In this document: piece by piece, positions 1-5,758 of the stretch
How the letters are laid out: each line of letters begins with the position of its first letter
How positions within the stretch are numbered: the stretch's first letter is position 1
DNA from: Myxococcales bacterium
GTDB taxonomy: Bacteria; Myxococcota; Bradymonadia; REDH01
Length of the DNA stretch: 9,478 nucleotides
Direction: 5' to 3'
NCBI GenBank assembly: GCA_018970625.1
Contig: JAGWVZ010000103.1
Location: 1-9,478, forward strand
Notes under the pieces: model-generated
The model's input: only the letters and a program-made list of their open reading frames with translations
Told to the model about the DNA's origin: nothing
Databases searched by the model: none
Program-made: the position numbers and the translations under genes

Positions 1-6
1 AGAATC

Positions 7-537
7 ATGGCACTGCACTGGGTCCTGGATAACGCACACTCGGAAGTCTCGTTTTCGGTTCGCCACATGATGTTCGCCAAGGTCCGCGGCAACTTCAAAA
101 GCTGGACGGGCACGCTGAGCCTGAACCCCGACAACTACTCGGCATCGTCGGTGAAGGTCGACATCGCGGTGTCGTCCATCGACACGGCCAACGAGCAGCG
201 CGACGGTCACCTGCGCAGCCCGGACTTCTTTGACGTCGAGAAGTACCCGTCGATTACGTTTGTCTCGACCGGCGTTCGCAACGATGGCGGCAAGGTGCTC
301 ATTGATGGCGACCTGACCATTCGTGACGTCACCAGACCGGTGACGCTGCACACCGAAGAGACCGGCAAAGGCACCGACCCTTGGGGCAACACCCGCATTG
401 GCTTCTCGGGCAGCGCGAAAATCAACCGCAAGGAGTTTGGCCTTTCATGGAACCAGGCGCTCGAAGCCGGTGGTGTGCTCGTGGGTGAGGACATCACGGT
501 GGACATCGAGATTCAGGTGATTGGGACGAAAGGCTAG
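7..537 (+). CDS. yceI: YceI-family lipocalin-fold protein
   Basis: A complete 176-residue protein, the usual size for the YceI family, whose members form an extended beta-barrel that binds polyisoprenoid or other amphiphilic ligands. Family landmarks are visible: an N-terminal W-x-LD-x-x-HS-x-V-x-FSVRH block (residues 5-20), a central RDGHLRSPDFFDVEKYP block (65-81), D-x-x-DGDLTIRDVTRPV-like strands around 98-112, and a C-terminal GEDITVDIEIQV strand (160-171). There is no signal peptide, so unlike E. coli YceI, which is periplasmic, this copy is probably cytoplasmic. The start lies 6 bases from the window edge, so its ribosome binding site is not visible, but the N-terminus aligns with the family's first strand. 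It is followed by a stem-loop and a 124-base gap, which suggests a transcription unit separate from the sugar-nucleotide genes. Family call is firm; the physiological ligand is unknown. Confidence 0.93.
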   Translation: MALHWVLDNAHSEVSFSVRHMMFAKVRGNFKSWTGTLSLNPDNYSASSVKVDIAVSSIDTANEQRDGHLRSPDFFDVEKYPSITFVSTGVRNDGGKVLIDGDLTIRDVTRPVTLHTEETGKGTDPWGNTRIGFSGSAKINRKEFGLSWNQALEAGGVLVGEDITVDIEIQVIGTKG

Positions 538-545
538 AACGATCG

Positions 546-583
546 CCGGTGCTGGCATCGCTCACCGTGGTGAGAAGCACCGG
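546..583 (+). terminator. Nested stem-loop after the YceI gene
   Basis: Two nested inverted repeats lie just downstream of the yceI stop. The outer arms CCGGTGCT (546-553) and AGCACCGG (576-583) are perfectly complementary over 8 bases. They enclose inner arms CTCACC (561-566) and GGTGAG (569-574). The following bases (ttctgacctt) are only mildly T-rich, so this is not a canonical intrinsic terminator with a U-tract. It may act as a terminator, an mRNA 3'-end stabiliser, or a structured leader of the downstream gene. Confidence 0.4.
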
Positions 584-651
584 TTCTGACCTTGCACCGC
601 GGATCGGGGTCCGGTATGGCGCGCCAAACGTAATGACGCAGCCCGGAACGC

Positions 652-656
652 AGGAG
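652..656 (+). promoter_or_regulatory. Ribosome binding site of the guanylyltransferase gene
   Basis: AGGAG sits 5 bases before the ATG at 662. It is one of the best Shine-Dalgarno matches in the window and fixes the start of the guanylyltransferase. Confidence 0.75.
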
Positions 657-661
657 TACAG

Positions 662-1720
662 ATGTTTGTGGTAATCATGGCAGGCGGCGCGGGAACCCGT
701 TTCTGGCCCATGAGCAGGCGACACCGCCCCAAGCAGCTTCTGACACTTTTCGGCGACCGTCCCATGATCGCCGAGACGGTGCAGCGGTTTGAGGGCATCT
801 GTCCGCTCTCGAATATTCTGGTCGTGACATCGACGCAGCTGGCTGCCGCGATCGCCGAGGCTGTTCCTGAGCTGCCGGCCGAGAATATCCTGACCGAGCC
901 GGAAGCCCGCAACACGGCGCCGTGCATCGCGCTGGCAGCGGCTGCCATTGAGGCACGCACCGGCCGTCGCGATGCGGTCATGTGCGTGTACCCGGCCGAC
1001 CATTATATTCGGGACCTCGCCAACTTCCGCATGACCGCGCAACGCGCCGCCCGACTCGCGCAGCAGGGCGGCATTGTGACGCTCGGCATTGAACCGACCA
1101 AGCCCGAGACGGGTTACGGCTACCTGAAGCGCGGCGCTCTGGACGATATGGGGGCCGCAAAGGTCGAGAAATTCGTGGAAAAGCCGGATCGGGACACCGC
1201 CCTGTCATACCTTGCGGACGGGGCCTACCTGTGGAACGCGGGTATTTTCGCGTTCCGCGTCGATACGATGCTGGGTGAATTCGCGCGTCAGATGCCGGCT
1301 CTCTGGGCGCTGTATGAGCCCATGCGTGACGCTGTGCAGTCGGGCAACGAGACCGCGCTGGCGGATGTCTATTCGCGCGTACCGTCGGTCTCGATTGACT
1401 ACGGGGTCATGGAAGGCGCGCGCGATGTGAAGGTCATTCCAGCGACATTCGGCTGGTCAGATGTCGGCGCGTGGGACGCCTTGCCCGAAGTGGCAGCGAC
1501 CGACGAACAGGGCAATGTGACCGTCGGCGACGTCGTGGCCATCGACTGTGTGGAATCCGTGCTCATTGGGCATGACCGCCGCGTACTGGCTGCGGTCGGG
1601 CTGGAGAGAATCGTGGTGGTCGATAGCGAAGACGCTCTTCTGGTGGCGCCGCGCGAGCGGGTTCAGGAGGTGCGCGCCATTGTAGAATCGTTGCGGTCGC
1701 GCGAAGGGACGATTATTTAA
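662..1720 (+). CDS. manC: Mannose-1-phosphate guanylyltransferase (single-domain)
   Basis: A 352-residue nucleotidyltransferase predicted to convert mannose 1-phosphate and GTP to GDP-mannose and pyrophosphate in the cytoplasm. The N-terminal pyrophosphorylase motif MAGGAGTRFWPMS (residues 6-18) is followed by K24-Q25, E79-P80, RNTAP (83-87), PADH (111-114), ETGYGYL (149-155), VEKP (172-175), WNAGIF (191-196), SIDYGVME (244-251) and GWSDVGAW (264-271). This is the characteristic order for the guanylyltransferase family. Residues about 285-335 look like the short C-terminal beta-helix. The protein lacks the C-terminal cupin isomerase domain of the roughly 470-residue bifunctional ManC/AlgA enzymes. 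AGGAG upstream supports the start. The phosphomannomutase downstream supports a GDP-mannose role. A relaxed specificity, such as GDP-heptose or GDP-glucose synthesis, cannot be excluded. Confidence 0.93.
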   Translation: MFVVIMAGGAGTRFWPMSRRHRPKQLLTLFGDRPMIAETVQRFEGICPLSNILVVTSTQLAAAIAEAVPELPAENILTEPEARNTAPCIALAAAAIEARTGRRDAVMCVYPADHYIRDLANFRMTAQRAARLAQQGGIVTLGIEPTKPETGYGYLKRGALDDMGAAKVEKFVEKPDRDTALSYLADGAYLWNAGIFAFRVDTMLGEFARQMPALWALYEPMRDAVQSGNETALADVYSRVPSVSIDYGVMEGARDVKVIPATFGWSDVGAWDALPEVAATDEQGNVTVGDVVAIDCVESVLIGHDRRVLAAVGLERIVVVDSEDALLVAPRERVQEVRAIVESLRSREGTII

Positions 1721-1743
1721 AGCCGACGATCACGACTGAACTC

Positions 1744-1767
1744 GCCGCCGCACTTTTGCAGGGCGGC
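1744..1767 (+). terminator. Hairpin in the manC-manB gap
   Basis: GCCGCC (1744-1749) pairs with GGCGGC (1762-1767). Inside it GCA (1750-1752) pairs with TGC (1757-1759) around a CTTT loop, with a 2-base bulge at 1760-1761. This is a stable GC-rich hairpin starting 23 bases after the guanylyltransferase stop. No T-run follows (ctataccc), so it is either a weak terminator or a processing/attenuation element that separates expression of manC from the three-gene run downstream. The rest of the 1721-1877 gap shows no gene. Confidence 0.35.
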
Positions 1768-1877
1768 CTATACCCAACTGAATCCACCGCGTCTGGCGTT
1801 GTATGACTCCGTGCCAGGCCAACGCTGAGTAGGCCATCGCGGGTCGATGTTTCTGTACCTCCTATTCTGGCGATTCC

Positions 1878-3233
1878 ATGCTGAGTGAGCATATCTTTCG
1901 TGCGTACGACATCCGCGGCATTGCGGATACTGAGCTGACCGACGACGTGGTGGAAGGCATTGGACACGCTCTCGGCTCGATGGCGGCAGCCGAGGGTGCG
2001 CGCTCATTTGCGGTAGGGCGCGATTGTCGTGTTTCGGGACCTCGTCTTCGCGAAGCGATGGTGCGCGGCCTGAAGAAGGCGGGCATGCAGGTGGTGGACG
2101 TGGGCGAAGTGCCCACACCGCTGCTGTATTTCGCCGTGCATACGCTGGGCCTGGGTGGCGGTGTTCAGATCACGGGGTCTCATAACCCACCGGAGTTTAA
2201 CGGATTCAAGATGATGCTGGGCAAGCGCACCTTGCACGGCGACGAGATTCTGGAGATTGCAGACCGGATTCGTACCGGTCGTCTGACCAGCGGCGAAGGA
2301 TCGGAGCGCGCGCACGACATCGTGACACCGTACGTGGACTATGTGGCGGCGAATATCCACATGGGGCCGCGCAAGCTGAAGGTGGCCATCGACGGCGGCA
2401 ACGGCATTGCCGGACCCACCGCGACCCTGTTGTACGAGCGGTTGGGTGTAGACCTGACGGGCTATTTCATTGAACCGGATGGCACGTTCCCCAATCACCA
2501 TCCCGACCCGACGACCGTCGAGACGGTAGAGATTCTGGCCGAGCACGTGCACCGCGACCACGCGGACCTCGCGATCGGTTTTGACGGTGACGGCGACCGG
2601 ATTGGTGTTGTGGACGGTGAAGGGCAGGTGCAGTGGGGTGATCGCCTGATGATTCTGTTCAGCCGCGCTGTGCTGTCGGAAGTTCCCGGGGCAACAATCG
2701 TGAGCGAAGTGAAGTGCAGCAAGACGTTGTACGACGACATCGCAGCGCGTGGCGGTAACGGCATCATGTGGCGCACCGGTCACAGCCCGATCAAAGCCAA
2801 AATGAAGGAGACGCAGGCGGCGCTCGGCGGCGAGATGAGCGGTCACATCTTTTTTGCGCACCGCTGGTTCGGTTTTGACGACGCCCTGTATGCGGGCGCT
2901 CGTCTACTGGAGATTCTGTCGCATCACACCGACCAGACGCTCGCGCAGCTGCTGAGCGATGTGCCGGTGATGTACGCGACCCCCGAGGTGCGCGCCGATT
3001 GCCCCGATCACCTCAAGTTCGACGTGGTGACGCGGGTGGTAGAAGCGCTGCGGGCACAATATCCGGTCATCGACATTGACGGAGTGCGGGTGACATTCCC
3101 GGATGGCTGGGGTCTGGTGCGTGCCTCGAACACGCAGCCAGTGCTGGTGTTGCGCGCCGAAGCGACAACTCCCGAGCGTCGCGACGAGATTTTGCGGATG
3201 CTTCAGGGGCTGGTTGCGGAGCACTCGCGATGA
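1878..3233 (+). CDS. manB: Phosphomannomutase/phosphoglucomutase
   Basis: A 451-residue alpha-D-phosphohexomutase predicted to interconvert hexose 6- and 1-phosphates, here mannose and possibly glucose. It opens with IFRAYDIRG (6-14), as is typical of the bacterial bifunctional PMM/PGM (AlgC-like) group. The catalytic phosphoserine is S101 in TGSHNPPEFNGFK (99-111). The Mg-binding loop is DGDGDR (236-241, with D236, D238 and D240). The sugar-binding loop is GEMSGH (318-323), and the phosphate-binding RASNTQP is at 415-421, so all four active-site regions are intact. Length is normal. The start is chosen because the conserved N-terminus begins at once after it, although no clear Shine-Dalgarno sequence precedes the ATG (upstream reads cctcctattctggcgattcc). 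Its TGA overlaps the ATG of the ROK kinase by 4 bases. It would supply mannose 1-phosphate to the upstream guanylyltransferase. Confidence 0.94.
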   Translation: MLSEHIFRAYDIRGIADTELTDDVVEGIGHALGSMAAAEGARSFAVGRDCRVSGPRLREAMVRGLKKAGMQVVDVGEVPTPLLYFAVHTLGLGGGVQITGSHNPPEFNGFKMMLGKRTLHGDEILEIADRIRTGRLTSGEGSERAHDIVTPYVDYVAANIHMGPRKLKVAIDGGNGIAGPTATLLYERLGVDLTGYFIEPDGTFPNHHPDPTTVETVEILAEHVHRDHADLAIGFDGDGDRIGVVDGEGQVQWGDRLMILFSRAVLSEVPGATIVSEVKCSKTLYDDIAARGGNGIMWRTGHSPIKAKMKETQAALGGEMSGHIFFAHRWFGFDDALYAGARLLEILSHHTDQTLAQLLSDVPVMYATPEVRADCPDHLKFDVVTRVVEALRAQYPVIDIDGVRVTFPDGWGLVRASNTQPVLVLRAEATTPERRDEILRMLQGLVAEHSR

Positions 3234-4258
3234 TGGAGCTGCCTCCCCGCGCTATCGAACCTGTGCTGGGGGTAGACGTCGGCGGTACCCACCTTCGGGT
3301 GTGCGTGGCATGGCTGAACACCGACGGCCAGATGGCTCATGGCCCCATTGAGCGCATTCGCTGGACGCGTGACGACGAGGCTCCCTCGGTGGCGCATCTG
3401 ATCGCGTCGATCGAGACCCTCGCGTGGCGCCTGTTTGCGCCCGAGGCCAAGGCATTGGCTGGCCTGCCGACGGGTCTGAATCGGGTTGGCGTGGGCTTTG
3501 CGGCGCAGCTGAGCGCAGATGGTCGCACGGTACTGAACGCCCCCAATCTGGGATGGCGACAGGTAGGACTGGCCGGGTGGATGGAGCAGGCCTGGAACCT
3601 GCCCGCTGGCGCAGTGCTGGTACTCAACGACCTGAAGGCGATTCTGGCAGGCGAGATGGCGATCGGTGCCGCACGTGGAGCTGATTCCGCGATAGCGTTC
3701 TATGTGGGCACTGGCGTCGGTGGCGCGCTGGCCGTACGCGGGCGGCTATGGACGGGTGCCGGTGGGAATGCGGGCGAGATCGGACACGTGAAGGTGCGTG
3801 GCTACCATGGACTCTGCGGCTGCGGTGAACGCGGCTGTGTAGAGGCTCTGGCCGGCGGTGGTGCGTTGCAGAGGCAACTGCGCGAATGGTCGGCCGAAGG
3901 CGGTGTCGCCGCACATCTGGTTCCCGATGCACCCGGAACGCTGGATGTTGCAGGGTGGGATCAGGCCGTGCGTGACGGCGACGCCTGGGCGATCGCGTTC
4001 AGCGACGAAGTGAGCGACGCGCTGGCACACGTGCTCGCTGGAGCGATCACTTTTTGCAATCCGGAGCTGGTGTTGCTCGGAGGAGGCGTGTTCGATCACG
4101 CGCCGGAGCTGGCAAAGTCCACACAGACCCGTGCCAACGATTTGACACTTGCGGCGTGTCGGGCCAATGTGCGATTTGCCGCAGGGTCTCTGGGAGACTC
4201 TGCCGGTGTTTTGGGAGCCGCCGGTGTCGCACTGCAGCGGGGTTTGAGCTTATCGTGA
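3230..4258 (+). CDS. ROK-family sugar kinase (glucokinase-like)
   Basis: A 342-residue ROK-family protein, somewhat longer than the usual 300-320. The N-terminal phosphate-binding motif GVDVGGTHLRV spans residues 14-24. NAPNLGW (103-109) is the typical sugar-contact loop. D134 in LVLND is the expected catalytic base. GTGVGG (160-165) is the second phosphate loop. E183 and H186 in GEIGH, with C196, C198 and C203 in CGCGERGC, form the ROK sugar-contact and zinc site. There is no N-terminal helix-turn-helix, so this is a kinase rather than a ROK transcriptional repressor. Likely substrate is glucose or another hexose with ATP; mannose is attractive given its neighbours but is inference. It starts by ATGA overlap with the mutase, with GGAG at 3218-3221 as ribosome binding site. 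It ends in a GTGA overlap with the phosphatase gene, which indicates translational coupling. Confidence 0.9.
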   Translation: MMELPPRAIEPVLGVDVGGTHLRVCVAWLNTDGQMAHGPIERIRWTRDDEAPSVAHLIASIETLAWRLFAPEAKALAGLPTGLNRVGVGFAAQLSADGRTVLNAPNLGWRQVGLAGWMEQAWNLPAGAVLVLNDLKAILAGEMAIGAARGADSAIAFYVGTGVGGALAVRGRLWTGAGGNAGEIGHVKVRGYHGLCGCGERGCVEALAGGGALQRQLREWSAEGGVAAHLVPDAPGTLDVAGWDQAVRDGDAWAIAFSDEVSDALAHVLAGAITFCNPELVLLGGGVFDHAPELAKSTQTRANDLTLAACRANVRFAAGSLGDSAGVLGAAGVALQRGLSLS

Positions 4259-5337
4259 GCACTGAAAAGAAAATGAACCCGACCGCAGTCAACAAAGACG
4301 AGCTGGTGAACGACGAGACTCCCTCGCCCGATCGCGGCGATGTGAAGTCTGCTCTCGTTGAACCACCGACGCCATACGATATTTCGGAGACTGAATTCGG
4401 CGAGGAACACACGCGCGAGCTCATGATCGATCCGATGGCGATGACGCAGTCGAGTCCCATCGTGTCCTCGACGACGACGCCTGTGTTTACGCTCGCGTAC
4501 AGCGTTCGCACCCATACCGGTCTGGTGCGCGACCATAACGAGGATGACTATCTGATCCTTGAAGAGCAGGGCGTGTATCTCGTTGCCGACGGCATGGGTG
4601 GGCACGCAGCCGGCAAGGTCGCCTCCAAAATCTGTGTCGATACCTGCGAAAAGTACTTCTCGGAGCTGCAGGGCACGCCGGATGACAACAACAACGGCCT
4701 GAGCGCCGCCGCTTCGGAGTTTGAAAACAGCCTGCGCAGCGCCAATCGCGCGATTTTTGATGCGTCCAATACCGACGCGGCGCTGGCCGGCATGGGCACA
4801 ACCGCCGTCGGTCTTCGGATTCGCGGTGATATGGTCGCCATCTGCCATGCCGGTGACAGTCGCTGCTATCTGGTTCGCCAAGGGCGTCTGCGTCAGGTCA
4901 CCGTTGACCACTCGCTCTCGAACTTCCTTCTTGCCATGGGCCGCGAAGCTGAGGCCCGGCTGGCCGAAGCCACGATGTCCAACGTCATTATGCGCGCTCT
5001 GGGCCTCGAGCCGGACGTTGTCATCGACACGCAGGAATTTCAGATCCGGATCGGCGATCGCCTGATGCTCTGCAGCGATGGCCTGTCAGACCTGGTGCCA
5101 CAGACGCGCATGGAACGTATGCTCACCGACCCGGCGCACGACCGCGAAACCGTCGCCGAAAACCTGCTGCAGGCCGCACTCGAAGCCGGTGGCCGCGACA
5201 ACATTACGGTCCTCGTCGTCGATGTGGTCGACCGAGTTCAGGAGAGCGAGCAGCAGGATGACGGGGAAGACTCTGGCTCAAAGGCGAGCCTTCACGACAC
5301 GTTCGAGCAGACCGCACCCGGTTTTGTGAGCGAATAG
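4255..5337 (+). CDS. PPM/PP2C-type Ser/Thr protein phosphatase
   Basis: A 360-residue protein with a complete PP2C catalytic domain at about residues 80-328. It shows RDHNED (92-97), ADGMGGHAAG (111-120), GTT (181-183), HAGDSR (198-203), SDGLSDL (274-280) and GGRDNITVL (312-320). The metal-binding acidic residues D112, D275 and D315 are all present, so it should be an active Mg/Mn-dependent phosphatase acting on phospho-Ser/Thr proteins. There is no transmembrane segment. An acidic, Thr/Ser/Pro-rich N-terminal tail (1-80) and an acidic C-terminal tail (329-360) look disordered. The chosen GTG at 4255 overlaps the ROK stop as GTGA. The alternative ATG at 4273 would shorten it by 6 residues, and an in-frame opening as far back as 4054 would bury 200 bases in the ROK gene. 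Partner kinases are not in the window. Its coupling to sugar-activation genes is unusual. Confidence 0.93.
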   Translation: MSTEKKMNPTAVNKDELVNDETPSPDRGDVKSALVEPPTPYDISETEFGEEHTRELMIDPMAMTQSSPIVSSTTTPVFTLAYSVRTHTGLVRDHNEDDYLILEEQGVYLVADGMGGHAAGKVASKICVDTCEKYFSELQGTPDDNNNGLSAAASEFENSLRSANRAIFDASNTDAALAGMGTTAVGLRIRGDMVAICHAGDSRCYLVRQGRLRQVTVDHSLSNFLLAMGREAEARLAEATMSNVIMRALGLEPDVVIDTQEFQIRIGDRLMLCSDGLSDLVPQTRMERMLTDPAHDRETVAENLLQAALEAGGRDNITVLVVDVVDRVQESEQQDDGEDSGSKASLHDTFEQTAPGFVSE

Positions 5338-5365
5338 GCCCCACTTGGGCCGATTGGAACACAAC

Positions 5366-5409
5366 CCTGTGGGGCAGGGCGCTCGTTCCTGTGGGGCAGG
5401 GCGCTCGTT
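5366..5409 (+). repeat. Perfect 22-base tandem duplication
   Basis: Bases 5366-5387 and 5388-5409 are identical copies, each beginning CCTGTGGGGCAGGGC and ending GCTCGTT, directly adjacent with no spacer. Only two copies are present. It lies 28 bases after the phosphatase stop. It could be a slippage duplication, a copy of a dispersed intergenic repeat, or a pair of protein-binding sites 22 bases (about two helical turns) apart. Confidence 0.9.
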
Positions 5410-5600
5410 GTTCCGACGCCTCGCAAAACACAACGCGTCCCTCCGAGCCACGGTTTGCCCGACGTAGCGTCTGGCGCCACCCCGAGCATCATGGTCCGGC
5501 TCCTCTGTGGTGGGCCCGTAGACACTGTGCGGGACGTTCGCAAACCGGCTCGTCTGGCTCAGCCACAAAGTCCTGCGATAGCGCTGCGCCTCGTCATCGC

Positions 5601-5629
5601 TTGAAGGGCTCCGGCGCTTCGTTTACGGT
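5601..5629 (+). promoter_or_regulatory. Possible promoter of the lipoprotein gene
   Basis: TTGAAG (5601-5606) and TACGGT (5624-5629) are separated by 17 bases, the preferred sigma70-type spacing. The -35 matches the consensus at 4 of 6 positions and the -10 at 3 of 6. It would start transcription about 33 bases before the GTG start. The match is weak and could be chance. Confidence 0.22.
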
Positions 5630-5655
5630 GACGACCTCGTTGTACCTCTCTGTTC

Positions 5656-5661
5656 AAAGGG
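5656..5661 (+). promoter_or_regulatory. Ribosome binding site deciding a GTG start
   Basis: AAAGGG ends 7 bases before the GTG at 5669. The frame is closed upstream by TAG at 5579, and no other ATG, GTG or TTG falls between them, so this site and the signal peptide that follows fix the start. Confidence 0.55.
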
Positions 5662-5668
5662 CCCCGAC

Positions 5669-5758
5669 GTGGCAAAGTCTCTGTGTGCATGGAGTGCTGT
5701 CCGACTGACAGCGCTGGTGGTGTTCGTCGTACAAAGCTCGGTCATGCTGATCGCGTGT
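5669..5758 (+). other. Lipoprotein signal peptide
   Basis: Residues 1-30 of the large lipoprotein: an n-region with K3 and R12, a hydrophobic core from L13 to A29 (including LVVFVV at 16-21), and the lipobox L27-I28-A29-C30. This matches the signal peptidase II consensus, so cleavage should leave a diacylated Cys30 followed by Arg31-Asp32. Confidence 0.8.

Larger units (their letters stand above)
5338..5668 (+). other. 331-base intergenic region
   Basis: No credible gene lies here. It contains a small GGCCC/GGGCC hairpin at the phosphatase stop (5337-5351, no T-run after it), a perfect 22-base tandem duplication (5366-5409), and a weak promoter-like pair (5601-5629). A ribosome binding site before the lipoprotein gene completes it. 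An imperfect hairpin with GAAG/CTTC arms lies at 5603-5620. Its length, compared with the 4-base overlaps upstream, marks the boundary between the enzyme run and the lipoprotein unit. Confidence 0.7.

Noticed and set aside
592..620. Promoter-like TTGCAC / TATGGC pair with a 17-base spacer before manC
   Set aside because: Only 3 of 6 matches in each box; in sequence of this composition that is within chance, so it was not annotated.
2004..2861. A 285-codon open frame on the - strand opposite the phosphomutase
   Set aside because: The + strand carries all four catalytic loops of the phosphohexomutase family; the - frame is a shadow with no domain.
4054..4254. An extended N-terminus of the phosphatase starting inside the ROK gene
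   Set aside because: It would overlap the ROK gene by about 200 bases with an Arg/Cys-rich out-of-frame translation. The GTG at 4255 in a GTGA overlap is far more plausible.
5337..5351. GGCCC/GGGCC hairpin at the phosphatase stop as an intrinsic terminator
   Set aside because: The stem is only 5 base pairs and no T-run follows, so I could not support a terminator call.
5366..5409. CRISPR array
   Set aside because: Two directly adjacent copies with no spacer and no cas genes in the window.
5391..5708. A 105-codon + strand frame in the gap before the lipoprotein
   Set aside because: It starts inside the 22-base tandem repeat, has no ribosome binding site or recognisable domain, an Arg/Ser/His-rich low-quality composition, and runs 40 bases into the lipoprotein gene.
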